This document shows positions 8,245 to 16,655 of a stretch of DNA of 27,074 bases, piece after piece; within the stretch, counting starts at the first letter, position 1; every line of letters starts with the position of its first letter. Source of the DNA: Bacteroidia bacterium (GTDB lineage Bacteria; Bacteroidota; Bacteroidia; AKYH767-A; OLB10); assembly GCA_025450095.1 (NCBI GenBank), contig JANWID010000137.1, forward strand, positions 1 through 27,074, written 5' to 3'. The notes beneath the pieces are model-generated. The model was not told the DNA's origin and did not search any database. It worked only from the letters and a program-made list of their open reading frames with translations. Made by a program: the position numbers and the translations under genes.

Positions 8245-8730
8245 ATGACTGTTACGGAATACAATAGCTGTGTAGATCAATTCTCTGACGGTGTTTACCG
8301 CTTTATCCTGCATAATATCCGGGATAAGGATGATGCACGTGATATTGTACAGGATACATTTGAAAAGCTCTGGATAACTCATTCCAACGTGAACTTTCTA
8401 AAAGCGAAATCATACATTTTTACCACTGCATACAGGACTATGGTGGATAAAATACGCAGGGCAAAAAAATCGGAGAAGATGGAACAGCATCATCTCGATA
8501 CCCTGGTAACAGAGCGTCACTTTTCAGATTTAAAGGAAGTTTTGAATACTGCCTTGCAGAGGCTTCCTGAAATTCAAAAATCAGTTATTATGCTTCGTGA
8601 TTATGAAGGATATAGTTATCAGGAGATCGGTGAGATAACAGGGTTGAATGAATCACAGGTGAAAGTATATATCTATCGCGCCCGTACATTCCTTAAGGAA
8701 TATATTGGCCAGGTACAGAATGTAATTTGA
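8245..8730 (+). CDS. ECF-type RNA polymerase sigma factor
   Basis: The 161-residue protein has just two sigma domains, as expected for the extracytoplasmic-function class. Region 2 spans about residues 9-75, with the conserved core-binding segment DKDDARDIVQDTFEKLW. Region 4 spans about 100-155, with LPEIQKSVIMLRDYEGYSYQEIGEITGLNESQVKVY forming the helix-turn-helix that reads the -35 element. It redirects RNA polymerase to a small regulon. The next gene encodes a membrane protein that looks like its inhibitor, and matched promoter signatures precede this gene and the GIN-domain gene at 9979, so autoregulation is likely. It is not next to TonB-receptor genes, so it is probably not a polysaccharide or iron uptake sigma of the FecI type. 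Confidence 0.9.
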   Translation: MTVTEYNSCVDQFSDGVYRFILHNIRDKDDARDIVQDTFEKLWITHSNVNFLKAKSYIFTTAYRTMVDKIRRAKKSEKMEQHHLDTLVTERHFSDLKEVLNTALQRLPEIQKSVIMLRDYEGYSYQEIGEITGLNESQVKVYIYRARTFLKEYIGQVQNVI

Positions 8731-8745
8731 TTGGGGGGAAATATC

Positions 8746-9882
8746 ATGAGAATAAACAGAAACAATTACGAGATTTTTTTCATCGACTACTTTGATGGAA
8801 ATATTTCTGCGGAAGCAGTTGCTGAATTGTTTCTCTTCCTGGAAAAAAATCCGGATCTGAAAACTGAATTCGAGAATTTTTCTCCTATGAAACTGCAGTC
8901 TCCGGAAATTTCATTTCCCGGAAGGGATTCACTCAGGAAAGGTGAAATTAATCCCGCAAATATCGGAAACTATCTCGTGGCATCATTGGAAGGAGATCTG
9001 AACTCTATAGAAAATGAATTGCTGGCAAAGTTTATCAATGAAAATCCGCAGTACAATCAGGATGTTATTCTATACGGTAAAACAATTTCAATTCCTGATA
9101 CCAGTATTATCTATCCGGATAAAAAATTACTTCGGCAACCGGTTCCGCTTTACATTATGTATAAAAAGGAATTTCGAATTGCTGTTGCGGCAATACTTCT
9201 TATTTCATTGTTTGCGGGAACCGTTATTGTTTTTAACAGGACTATGGTTAAACACGATGAACGTATTGCGGAACAAAAACCGATTCCTGTGAGCCCTGCT
9301 GAGATTAAGGAAGCTTCCTCTGCACCTGGTAATACAACTACGCAATCATCTCCTCAAACACCTGGTAATACAACTACGCAATCATCTCCTCAAAATACAA
9401 ATGTTGTAATTTCTGAAAAAGCCATCAGTTTAACTCAGAAAAAAAACCACCAACAAATTCAAAAAACAAATCAACAACCTGTTTCACAATTTCAGGAATC
9501 AGCGGTTTCGGATCAGGTTCAGTTGGCGGGTATTATTAATTCCGAAATACCGCAGCAGGATCTCACGGATATGCAAGCGGTTGTAAAGAGCATGCCGGAT
9601 AAAGAAATTAAAACTCCCGTTAAGGAAGAATATTTATCGATTTGGGAAGCCTTGCGGGAATCCTCAGAGAAAGGTATTCGAAAAGCAATTGGGAAGGAAG
9701 ATGAAGCCCTCGCTTATGTGGACGATGCGCAGGATTCAAAAATCCGGCTTGTGGATGTAGTGGGTAAAGGAATGGAAAAAATTTCTAATGATAAAATTCA
9801 AATGGAAGCTGCTTACGATAACGATAAGCAAAGTAATACATTCAGTTTTTCAGTCGGGAAATTCAAAATTGAAAAAAAATAA
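8746..9882 (+). CDS. Single-pass membrane protein, probable anti-sigma factor
   Basis: From ATG 8746, preceded by a G-rich ribosome binding site at 8733-8740, the protein has 378 residues; a TTG at 8731 is a poorer start. Residues 1-140 are predicted cytoplasmic, 144-163 (FRIAVAAILLISLFAGTVIVF) form one membrane helix, and the rest is periplasmic. The cytoplasmic part shows two similar modules, about 8-66 and 76-131, each with a (D/E)G(N/D)(I/L) turn and an NP(D/Q) after a Leu/Phe-rich helix. There is no HxxxCxxC zinc motif and no recognisable FecR domain. The Ser/Thr/Gln/Pro-rich periplasmic linker has an exact 12-residue tandem duplication from residue 194. The gene lies 15 bases after the sigma gene, so a role as its membrane-bound inhibitor is the natural inference. 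The sensed signal is unknown. Confidence 0.72.
   Translation: MRINRNNYEIFFIDYFDGNISAEAVAELFLFLEKNPDLKTEFENFSPMKLQSPEISFPGRDSLRKGEINPANIGNYLVASLEGDLNSIENELLAKFINENPQYNQDVILYGKTISIPDTSIIYPDKKLLRQPVPLYIMYKKEFRIAVAAILLISLFAGTVIVFNRTMVKHDERIAEQKPIPVSPAEIKEASSAPGNTTTQSSPQTPGNTTTQSSPQNTNVVISEKAISLTQKKNHQQIQKTNQQPVSQFQESAVSDQVQLAGIINSEIPQQDLTDMQAVVKSMPDKEIKTPVKEEYLSIWEALRESSEKGIRKAIGKEDEALAYVDDAQDSKIRLVDVVGKGMEKISNDKIQMEAAYDNDKQSNTFSFSVGKFKIEKK
9323..9394 (+). repeat. Exact tandem duplication of 36 bp inside the anti-sigma-like gene
   Basis: Bases 9323-9358 and 9359-9394 are identical, starting CACCTGGTAATACAACTACG. The unit is a multiple of three and adds 12 residues (PGNTTTQSSPQT-type) to the periplasmic linker. 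Perfect identity indicates a recent duplication or slippage event. Confidence 0.97.
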
Positions 9883-9913
9883 TAGATTAAATTTATGCTT
9901 CGCTGTGATAAGC

Positions 9914-9940
9914 TGTAACAAACGTTTGTACTCCGGCGTC
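9914..9940 (+). promoter_or_regulatory. Predicted ECF-sigma promoter of the GIN-domain gene
   Basis: TGTAAC at 9914-9919 and CGTC at 9937-9940 are separated by 17 bases, exactly as at 8185-8211; both sites continue TGTAACAA. Transcription would begin near 9947, giving a leader of about 32 bases. A 12-bp palindrome, ACAAACGTTTGT, overlaps the -35 side at 9918-9929. No TAnnTTTG motif is present in this gap. Confidence 0.65.
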
Positions 9941-9978
9941 ACAAGTAAAAAGAAACATTAAAAAAATCAGAAATTAAT

Positions 9979-11379
9979 ATGAAAGCAGGAATAAAAATAT
10001 TTTTTACAACAGCTCTTTCCATTTCATTCTTTGGGTTAAATGCGCAGGAATTAAAATCTTTTGACAAAATCCGTGTTGCAAGCAATGCCAGTGTTAACCT
10101 GATCCAGGGGCAAAGCGCAACCATTGTTATGGAGGATGAAAGCACCAAAGATGCATCAGGTTATTACCGGATAGATGAACATGGATGGCTCATTATATCA
10201 GGTAATCCTGATGATGAAATTAATGTAACTGTACAACGTCTTGAAAAAATTGAAATTTCAGGAACAGGTAGGTTGGAAACGGAAGGAGTATTTAATAGCG
10301 ATAGCATTGAACTGAATATTGTAGGAGTAGGAAAGCTGGAAATGTTTCTCCAGGCAAAAACTGTGAAAACAAATATTAGTGGCGCTGGCAAAATTGAGCT
10401 TGAAGGTTCTGCTGAGGAAATGATAATTGAAATCAGCGGTTCAGGAAAAATTAATGCTGAAAATATGAAGGTGCAGCGATGCACTGCCAACATCAGTGGT
10501 AGTGGGAAATGCCTGGTTAATGTTTCCGATGAGTTGAATACCAATATAAGTGGTAGCGGAAGTATTTACTATGCTACCCCACCTGCGAAATTGAATAGCA
10601 ATGTTACAGGTGCCGGAAAAGTGGGGGATATTAATACAGCCGGTAGTGATACTACCAGGATTACGATGGGAAATAAAAAAATCTGGATTATTGATGAAGA
10701 AGGGAAAGATATTCGTTTCAGCTTCAAAGATGGCTTTGGTTCCAGTGATAAGCTGAAAAGTCATTGGCCGGGTTTTGAAATGGGAATTTGTATGCTCATG
10801 GATAAAGATTTTACCACATCACCACCAAAAGGGTATGAATTCCTGAAACCTCGTATTGAAAAATCAATTGCTGTAAATTTTAATATCGCCGATCTGGAAG
10901 TGGATCTGCTTCGTAAGAATATTATGTTGGTAACCGGAATCGGATTCTCCATTCACAATTACCGTTTTGATTCGGATGCTTATCTGGCACCTGATACAAA
11001 TATTGTAACCGCAATCGGAGACCCGTCTTTTAGTCTCAGTAAAAACAAGCTTGTAAACGGGTTTATTAATGTACCGGTTTTGCTTGAATTCAATACAAGC
11101 CAGGACCCCCACAAGACATTTCACTTTGCGTTCGGAGTTATCAATGGAGTTAGAGTTACATCCAGAGTGAAACTTGTCGAGGATTCCGGTGATAACGAAG
11201 TGAAATCGAAAATTTATGATGATTTCAATACAAATCCGTTTCGTGTTGATGCAACGGTCAGGCTGGGTTATCGGAATCTGACGATATTCGGCAGTTATGG
11301 TATGCTCAATTTCTTCAGAAGTGATAAAGATCCCGAACTCCATGCCTTTATAACAGGTATCCGGTTCATCGGGTGGTAG
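9979..11379 (+). CDS. Secreted GIN-domain (DUF2807) protein fused to a predicted outer-membrane beta-barrel
   Basis: The 466-residue protein begins with a signal peptide (about 1-23, ending GLNAQ). Residues of about 26-215 form a head GIN/DUF2807 adhesin-like domain. Seven GxG turns recur at residues 95, 116, 135, 154, 174, 192 and 211, mostly within ISGSGK-like words, a ladder of about 19-20 residues per rung typical of a right-handed beta-helix. From about residue 255 to the end the sequence has alternating hydrophobic strands (LLRKNIMLVTGIGFSIHNY; DATVRLGYRNLTIFGSYGML) resembling the PorT/OMP_b-brl families. It should therefore sit in the outer membrane with the GIN domain attached. A matched ECF promoter places it in the regulon of the adjacent sigma factor. 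The ligand and function are unknown. Confidence 0.8.
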   Translation: MKAGIKIFFTTALSISFFGLNAQELKSFDKIRVASNASVNLIQGQSATIVMEDESTKDASGYYRIDEHGWLIISGNPDDEINVTVQRLEKIEISGTGRLETEGVFNSDSIELNIVGVGKLEMFLQAKTVKTNISGAGKIELEGSAEEMIIEISGSGKINAENMKVQRCTANISGSGKCLVNVSDELNTNISGSGSIYYATPPAKLNSNVTGAGKVGDINTAGSDTTRITMGNKKIWIIDEEGKDIRFSFKDGFGSSDKLKSHWPGFEMGICMLMDKDFTTSPPKGYEFLKPRIEKSIAVNFNIADLEVDLLRKNIMLVTGIGFSIHNYRFDSDAYLAPDTNIVTAIGDPSFSLSKNKLVNGFINVPVLLEFNTSQDPHKTFHFAFGVINGVRVTSRVKLVEDSGDNEVKSKIYDDFNTNPFRVDATVRLGYRNLTIFGSYGMLNFFRSDKDPELHAFITGIRFIGW

Positions 11380-11425
11380 ATACTCCGTAATCGGTTTATG
11401 TCAGGTTTCGGTTTCATTGAGGTCG

Positions 11426-11454
11426 CAGCCGGGGTGATTCCCGGCTGTTTTTTT
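11426..11454 (+). terminator. Intrinsic terminator after the GIN-domain gene
   Basis: CAGCCGGG (11426-11433) pairs fully with CCCGGCTG (11440-11447) around a six-base loop and is followed by T7 (11448-11454). It closes the sigma/anti-sigma/GIN locus. Confidence 0.92.
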
Positions 11455-11517
11455 ATTAGAAATTGAAATGAAATGTTTCCTGGGGCACCAATCACTAGCT
11501 TGATTATCAGACCGTAG

Positions 11518-11546
11518 TTTGGATTTCACTTCCTTTTCTATCTTTG
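11518..11546 (+). promoter_or_regulatory. Bacteroidota promoter of lysS
   Basis: TTTG at 11518-11521 and TATCTTTG at 11539-11546 are separated by 17 bases, a full match to the TTTG/TAnnTTTG promoter. The ATG follows only five bases after the -7 motif, implying a leaderless or nearly leaderless lysS transcript. Confidence 0.75.
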
Positions 11547-11551
11547 CGCCC

Positions 11552-13258
11552 ATGGAACTCAATGATCAGGAATTATTAAGAAGAAATGCGTTACAGGAAC
11601 TTTATAAACTGGGTATCGATCCATATCCGGCGGAATTGTTTGAAATAAATTCCAATTCGCAATACATACATGACAATTTTGAAACCCACGCAAAGGAGCT
11701 AGTGAATCTTTCACTCGCCGGTCGTATTATGAGCCGGAGAATAATGGGTAATGCCTCGTTTGTTGAATTACAGGATGCAAACGGAAGGATACAATTGTAT
11801 CTAAAGCGGGACGAAGTTTGTCCTGGAGAAGACAAAACTTTATACAATACGGTTTTCAAAAAGCTGCTTGATATTGGTGATATCATAGGCGTTAAAGGGT
11901 ATGCTTTTAAAACACAAATGGGTGAAATTAGTATCCATGTTACGGAATTTAAAATCCTCACTAAATCTCTCAGGCCTTTGCCGGTGGTAAAGGAAAAAGA
12001 TGGTGTTGTGTATGATGCTTTTTCAGATCCCGAACTTCGGTATCGTCAACGTTATGTCGATTTGATTGTTAATCCGAAAGTGCGGGAAACATTTATTAAA
12101 CGGACGCAGTTGACGAATTCCATGCGTTCGTATCTGAACAATCTAGGATACCTTGAAGTTGAAACACCGATTTTGCAACCATTGTATGGCGGTGCTGCAG
12201 CACGCCCTTTTAAAACACATCACAATACGCTGGATATGCCGTTATTTCTGCGTATTGCAAACGAGCTTTATTTGAAACGGTTAATTGTAGGTGGCTTTGA
12301 CGGAGTATATGAATTTTCAAAGGATTTCAGGAATGAGGGCATGAGTCGTTTTCATAATCCCGAGTTTACCCAGATGGAATTGTATGTTGCATATAAGGAC
12401 TATTACTGGATGATGGATCTTGTGGAGGAAATGGTGGAGAAAATTGCCAGGGATATACATAGAACAACTACTGTTAAAGTTGGAGAACAAATCATCGATT
12501 TCAAGAGACCATGGAAACGATTCACCATGTATGAAGCCATTGAGCATTTTACCGGAAGTGATATCAGTAATATGACAGAAAGTGAAATCAGGAAAGTTGC
12601 TGAAAAACATGATATTAAAACAGATGACAGCATGGGGCGCGGAAAACTGATCGATGAGTTATTCGGTGAATTGTGTGAACATAAGCTGATTCAACCGACA
12701 TTCATTACGGATTACCCTGTTGAAATGTCTCCTTTGGCGAAAAAACATCGTTCCAAATCAGGATTGGTAGAACGGTTTGAGGCTATATGTAATGGTAAAG
12801 AAATATGTAACGCCTTCAGTGAACTTAATGATCCGGTTGATCAGCGTATAAGGTTCGAAGAACAACTGGAGCTTGGTTTACGTGGAGATGAAGAAGCTAT
12901 GCAACTAGATGAGGATTTTCTTCGTGCCATCGAGTATGGTATGCCCCCTACTGCTGGTCTGGGAATTGGCATTGATCGTCTCACCATGATCATGACCAAT
13001 TCATCTTCCATCCAGGATGTTTTATTTTTCCCCCAAATGCGGCCAGAGCTGACTACGGCAGGTCGTCCTGCTGAAGGTATCGAGGGAATTCCGGAACCAT
13101 GGAATGAAGTGCTGACAAAAATGGGGATTTCCACTAAAGAGCAGTTGAAAAATATTAATCCAAATAAACTATTCAATGATCTGGGTGGTATGCGCAAAAA
13201 ACTTAAAATTGATCAGCCGATGCCAGGTGTTGATGAATTGCGTTCCTGGATGTCGTGA
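11552..13258 (+). CDS. lysS: Lysyl-tRNA synthetase, class II
   Basis: The enzyme charges tRNA-Lys with lysine in the cytoplasm. From ATG 11552 it has 568 residues. An N-terminal OB-fold anticodon-binding domain (about 50-150, [22 protein letters not shown]) precedes the class II core. Motif 2 is FRNEG (259-263) followed by [10 protein letters not shown], and motif 3 is GLGIGIDRL (469-477). About 85 residues continue beyond motif 3, a C-terminal extension I associate with Bacteroidota LysRS and longer than the 505-residue E. coli enzyme. The frame is open to TTG 11519, but that extension would overlap the promoter, so ATG 11552 is chosen. It converges with the next gene with only four bases between the stops. 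Confidence 0.96.
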   Translation: MELNDQELLRRNALQELYKLGIDPYPAELFEINSNSQYIHDNFETHAKELVNLSLAGRIMSRRIMGNASFVELQDANGRIQLYLKRDEVCPGEDKTLYNTVFKKLLDIGDIIGVKGYAFKTQMGEISIHVTEFKILTKSLRPLPVVKEKDGVVYDAFSDPELRYRQRYVDLIVNPKVRETFIKRTQLTNSMRSYLNNLGYLEVETPILQPLYGGAAARPFKTHHNTLDMPLFLRIANELYLKRLIVGGFDGVYEFSKDFRNEGMSRFHNPEFTQMELYVAYKDYYWMMDLVEEMVEKIARDIHRTTTVKVGEQIIDFKRPWKRFTMYEAIEHFTGSDISNMTESEIRKVAEKHDIKTDDSMGRGKLIDELFGELCEHKLIQPTFITDYPVEMSPLAKKHRSKSGLVERFEAICNGKEICNAFSELNDPVDQRIRFEEQLELGLRGDEEAMQLDEDFLRAIEYGMPPTAGLGIGIDRLTMIMTNSSSIQDVLFFPQMRPELTTAGRPAEGIEGIPEPWNEVLTKMGISTKEQLKNINPNKLFNDLGGMRKKLKIDQPMPGVDELRSWMS

Positions 13259-13262
13259 GTCG

Positions 13263-14849
13263 TCAGTCAACTACAATCATTTTCCTTCGCATCACGCTAT
13301 CGCCTGCTTTCAGCTCGTAAAAATAAGTGCCTTGTGAAAGTTGAAGCTGAAAAGTAACAATGTGCTTTCCATAATCATATTGTTTATTATCAATCGGGGT
13401 AGCAATTGTTCTTCCTGTAAAATCATAAATTTTCAGACTTATTAGTTCTGCTTTATGAAGTTTAAAACTGAAATTAGTCTGACCAGACCAGGGATTTGGA
13501 AAATTTTGTTCCAATACCGGACTCAATGTTTCTTCAGCATCAGGTTGTCCAAGCCATGTTGTATTAACGAGCGATGTCCATAACGAAAGTTGTGAATTTT
13601 CCAGGCGAGTCCATATAGGTCTCACAACGTCATTGTAAGCGGTTACATTAGTATAATCGCCAAAAAATACACTTTGATCCGGAATAAAAGGTGAGTCACT
13701 TATTCTAAAATTTTGAAATGTAGTACCACCATCTGTTGACCGGGCCATATATACATCGGTACGTGTATCCGGGTAATTTCTCCGGTCATAAAATACAAAC
13801 CATAAATGTCCTGTAGCCTGGTCTATGGTCATCCAGGTGAAGATTTGGTGGTTGTTTGTAATATCGTCATTTACTTTTTCAGGAAGCGACCAGGTATTGC
13901 CTCCATCTGTAGATTTCACAAGCCAGACATCAGTATTAGTATTTCCATTTCGTTGATCGCTCCAATTAATATAAATGGTTCCATGGTTTGGTCCGCCACT
14001 CGTATCGCATTGAGTAATCGGTAGCCCGTTAGCTCTGTAAATCCCTGGGATCATAAAATCCCATCCACCCGGAATTGAAGTCACCACTTTGTCCTGGTTC
14101 AACCAGGTAATGCCACCGTCCAGTGAACGGTCAAAAATAAGTCCTGCCGGACCAGCCCATGATACATATACCTCACCGTTAGGTCCTACCGCAGGTACCG
14201 CCCCTTCAACGGTATTGTCCTCATCAATACAATCTCCGGAAACCAGGTTAATTCGCAAAGGGGAACTCCAGGTTAATCCCTGGTCTGCAGATTTTGAAAA
14301 TAATATTCTGCTACTGTCAAGCGGAGCAGTGCTGCCATATTCATCAAACTCTGTCCAGGTCATGTAAATAATATTGGTAGACCTATCAATGGAAACCCAT
14401 TGCTTGTCCTGGGCTTTTGTGCCATTGAGCCCTGTGTAACTACCGTTATTCCATACTGCACCAGGGGAAGAGGTTTTTTGACAAACAATCCTGTCAATCC
14501 AGTTTCCGGAAGAAGGGTTTGAAAGATGGAAAAAGTAAAAATTTCCTATTGTATCACAAGCAATTGTCGGATCTCCCCATACCCCAAAAGACGATGACAT
14601 AAGACCTTCGGTCCAGCTTACACCAGCATCGAGAGAAAAATAATAATTATCAATATTTGAACCGGCAACCAGTTCATTGGTATTGCGGGGATTTATGGCA
14701 ATAGAAGGTTCATTTGGAAAATTATTGTCGCTGATAAAAACGTTGGGGTGCTGTCCCATTGAAAAGTGATAACAGCAAATAAAAATAAATACTTTCAGGT
14801 AACGGATTCCCAATGAACTTAAACGATATGTTCTCCTTGCAAAAAACAT
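13263..14849 (-). CDS. Secreted Asp-box (sialidase/BNR-like) repeat protein with T9SS type A C-terminal signal
   Basis: The 528-residue protein has an N-terminal signal region (hydrophobic KVFIFICCYHF, cleavage likely near MGQ, residue 33). Five Asp-box motifs SxDxGxTW/F occur at residues 72-79, 187-194, 242-249, 313-320 and 371-378, the hallmark of BNR/sialidase beta-propellers. The catalytic arginine triad and FRIP motif of true sialidases are not evident, so enzymatic activity is doubtful. The C-terminal 80 residues (PVLEQNFPNPWSGQTNFSF through LKIYDFTGR to RRKMIVVD) are a T9SS type A sorting domain, directing export through the outer membrane to the cell surface or outside. It follows the 14864-15394 gene by only 14 bases, so the two are probably co-transcribed. 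Confidence 0.85.
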   Translation of the reverse strand: MFFARRTYRLSSLGIRYLKVFIFICCYHFSMGQHPNVFISDNNFPNEPSIAINPRNTNELVAGSNIDNYYFSLDAGVSWTEGLMSSSFGVWGDPTIACDTIGNFYFFHLSNPSSGNWIDRIVCQKTSSPGAVWNNGSYTGLNGTKAQDKQWVSIDRSTNIIYMTWTEFDEYGSTAPLDSSRILFSKSADQGLTWSSPLRINLVSGDCIDEDNTVEGAVPAVGPNGEVYVSWAGPAGLIFDRSLDGGITWLNQDKVVTSIPGGWDFMIPGIYRANGLPITQCDTSGGPNHGTIYINWSDQRNGNTNTDVWLVKSTDGGNTWSLPEKVNDDITNNHQIFTWMTIDQATGHLWFVFYDRRNYPDTRTDVYMARSTDGGTTFQNFRISDSPFIPDQSVFFGDYTNVTAYNDVVRPIWTRLENSQLSLWTSLVNTTWLGQPDAEETLSPVLEQNFPNPWSGQTNFSFKLHKAELISLKIYDFTGRTIATPIDNKQYDYGKHIVTFQLQLSQGTYFYELKAGDSVMRRKMIVVD

Positions 14850-14863
14850 GTTTCTTATTTAGA

Positions 14864-15394
14864 TTATTCCCGCTTCATAGTCATTTCTACAAGCTCATCG
14901 GGAGATCCCTCGATGCGGGTAATGCTCTTGTAGTCGTATTGTTTAGGGTTTACAAACTGGTATGTTATTTCCTTCTCAGTAGCTTTTCCTTTAACTTCCA
15001 TTTTAGAACGTAAGACTAACTTTTTATTGGTTTCCCAGGTTCCTATAAAGAACCACGTTTCCCCAAAATTATCAATAGTGTACATATATGTGCTGTCGCT
15101 TACGGAGCTGCAACTAAAAATTTTAGCGGATTGATATTTCCCTTTGTCGGGTATCATGGCGATTTCAGTTATCTGAATTCCCCAGCCTCCGGCAACTTTT
15201 TCAGAATTATGACTCAGCTTGTAACGAACAGTCTTTTTTTCGATTTTTTTTGTCATCTCACCTTTCCATTCCCCGTTGAATGCAGTAAGCATTTTCATAC
15301 GATCAGGAGGTTTATACGATTGTGCTTTTATGGTTATTGGGAGAAAAAGCAGACAAACTATGCAAAGCATCAGACCAGGACCTGAATATTTCAT
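14864..15394 (-). CDS. Secreted hypothetical protein, possibly DUF1579/lipocalin-like
   Basis: This 176-residue protein begins with a clear signal peptide (MKYSGPGLMLCIVCLLFLPITIKAQ split near residue 24-25), so it is exported to the periplasm or beyond. The mature part opens with MLTAFNGEWKGEMTKK and continues as alternating beta-strands (GGWGIQITEIAMIPDKGK; TYMYTIDNFGETWFFIGTWE). This resembles the small beta-barrels of the DUF1579 type, which share a G-x-W-x-G start. No catalytic motif is visible and no function can be named. It is the first gene of a probable two-gene minus-strand unit with the Asp-box protein, driven by the TAGCTTTG motif 45 bases upstream. Confidence 0.72.
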   Translation of the reverse strand: MKYSGPGLMLCIVCLLFLPITIKAQSYKPPDRMKMLTAFNGEWKGEMTKKIEKKTVRYKLSHNSEKVAGGWGIQITEIAMIPDKGKYQSAKIFSCSSVSDSTYMYTIDNFGETWFFIGTWETNKKLVLRSKMEVKGKATEKEITYQFVNPKQYDYKSITRIEGSPDELVEMTMKRE

Positions 15395-15438
15395 AAACGG
15401 TTTTTTAAGATGGATTAAATTTCCTCAATTACTGATTA

Positions 15439-15446
15439 CAAAGCTA
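15439..15446 (-). promoter_or_regulatory. -7 promoter motif for the 15394-13263 unit
   Basis: Read on the minus strand this is TAGCTTTG, an exact TAnnTTTG match, with ATTG 15 bases upstream as a weak -33 candidate. The leader would be about 38 bases. Confidence 0.5.
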
Positions 15447-15533
15447 TTATATTAAGCTATACAATGTAATATTTTCGCAATTTTTACTGAAACTCTTGTA
15501 ATCAATTTGAGTATAACACGGATTGTGAAAAGA

Positions 15534-15770
15534 ATGCGCTTTATGGTTGAAGATCTTGAGAGCCGGGCAAGTGCTTTGCTGGAATCAGGATGTTTTATTG
15601 CGCTTCGGAAAGATCGGGGCAGAACTTGCGCATTATATGAGCTTTACGGCCGATATGTGGAAGTTGTAGTCAAAAGAAAGGAAGTTGAATTAATTGATTT
15701 TATTGATGATACTAACCGCCTGGCGCTATATGTTAAAAAACGCACTATTATGCCTTTTCTCCGTAAATAA
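15534..15770 (+). CDS. Small conserved-looking hypothetical protein (78 aa)
   Basis: The frame is open from TTG 15507 to 15770. ATG 15534 (78 residues, MRFMVEDLESR...) is preceded by the purine run GTGAAAAGA and is taken as the start. GTG 15525 and TTG 15507 are alternatives, and comparison with the 16656-16922 protein makes a slightly longer form possible. The protein has no membrane segment or signal peptide. Its core, GCFIALRKDRGRTCALYELYGRYVEVV when split and compared, parallels ATFLHVYENSQHRVNLFYLND and YYIELWY of the neighbour at 16656-16922: hydrophobic strand, basic turn, Leu-Tyr-x-Leu, Tyr-(V/I)-Glu. The two are probably distant paralogues. The function is unknown; a strong terminator follows. 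Confidence 0.62.
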   Translation: MRFMVEDLESRASALLESGCFIALRKDRGRTCALYELYGRYVEVVVKRKEVELIDFIDDTNRLALYVKKRTIMPFLRK

Positions 15771-15810
15771 AGTTTTCTGATTATACCTATGACGATTTGA
15801 ATTATCTAAT

Positions 15811-15848
15811 AAAAAAAATGGAGGACTTACGGGACCTCCATTTTTTTT
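15811..15848. terminator. Bidirectional intrinsic terminator between convergent genes
   Basis: A8 (15811-15818) and TGGAGG (15819-15824) pair with CCTCCA (15835-15840) and T8 (15841-15848) around a 10-base loop. It has a U-tract on both strands and serves the plus-strand gene ending at 15770 and the minus-strand gene ending at 15860. Confidence 0.92.
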
Positions 15849-15859
15849 ATTTATTTTAA

Positions 15860-16549
15860 TCAGGATCGTTCAATAAAATCATTCAGATCATCGATGCTGC
15901 TTTCAAAGGTGAATGTATCGTTAACGATATAATAATTTTGCTTATCTATGGTTTTGTGATATGCAAACTTTGCAATTTCAAGACGTGTTGATTCAAAAGT
16001 CATTAAACGGTTCAATTCTGCAACCTGGAATGCAGTTACTTTTTGATGCTGAAGGGCTTGTTTCACTACTTTGATTTTGCTGCTCTCAAAGCTCAGGTTA
16101 TCAATTGTATTTATCAATCTGTCGAAATTAGCATCATTCATTCCATGAACTGGTGCTGGTACAGAATTACATTCAGGATTAATTAGCTGGGGATGCCATA
16201 CAGGTTGCATGGCGATCACATTTATGATCCTAAGATTTCCGTACCAATCTATGAGGGCTTCAGTCCGTGTACCCGGCGCCAGATAAATGGATCCGCAATA
16301 AATGGTAACGGGTACAGTATATGGGCCATAAAATCCGTGATCTAACCGGACTACTTCCAGATTGTGATTGCCTGCTGGAATACCACCAATCTGAAATTGA
16401 GCTACGGGACTTTCATAAATATGGTTGTCAAGTTTCACATTGAACCATGACTGATACTGCAGGTTCAGATTCAAATCCGACGCCAGGAGTGAGGCCTGGA
16501 GATGCAAAGCTGCAAATAGGAATGCAGCTATAAAGTATAAAGTTTTCAT
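15860..16549 (-). CDS. Secreted DUF4476 domain protein
   Basis: From the ATG at 16549, preceded by AGAGGAAA, the protein has 229 residues; a 13-residue upstream extension lacks a signal-peptide start and is rejected. Residues 1-20 (MKTLYFIAAFLFAALHLQAS) are a signal peptide. Residues of about 24-110 form a beta-rich domain with a GIPAGNHNLEVVRLD segment, reminiscent of PEGA-like domains. Residues of about 137-226 are a DUF4476 helical domain: MNDANFDRLINTIDNLSFESSKIKVVKQAL, seen in two halves, then VAELNRLMTFESTRLEIAKFAY. DUF4476 is common in Bacteroidota and has no established function that I know of. It follows the 16656-16922 gene by 106 bases on the same strand and ends at a bidirectional terminator. 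Confidence 0.82.
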   Translation of the reverse strand: MKTLYFIAAFLFAALHLQASLLASDLNLNLQYQSWFNVKLDNHIYESPVAQFQIGGIPAGNHNLEVVRLDHGFYGPYTVPVTIYCGSIYLAPGTRTEALIDWYGNLRIINVIAMQPVWHPQLINPECNSVPAPVHGMNDANFDRLINTIDNLSFESSKIKVVKQALQHQKVTAFQVAELNRLMTFESTRLEIAKFAYHKTIDKQNYYIVNDTFTFESSIDDLNDFIERS

Positions 16550-16655
16550 ATCAGGTTTCCTCTTTATTTGTTGAGTTGAAACCCGCAATTCAATTCTTAT
16601 GCCACTTGGGAATATGCGATAAGATTAGTATAGAAAAACCTGTTGGTGATTTTGT

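Noticed and set aside
13263..14849. Calling the Asp-box protein an active sialidase.
   Set aside because: Asp-boxes are present, but the FRIP motif and arginine triad of true sialidases are not seen.
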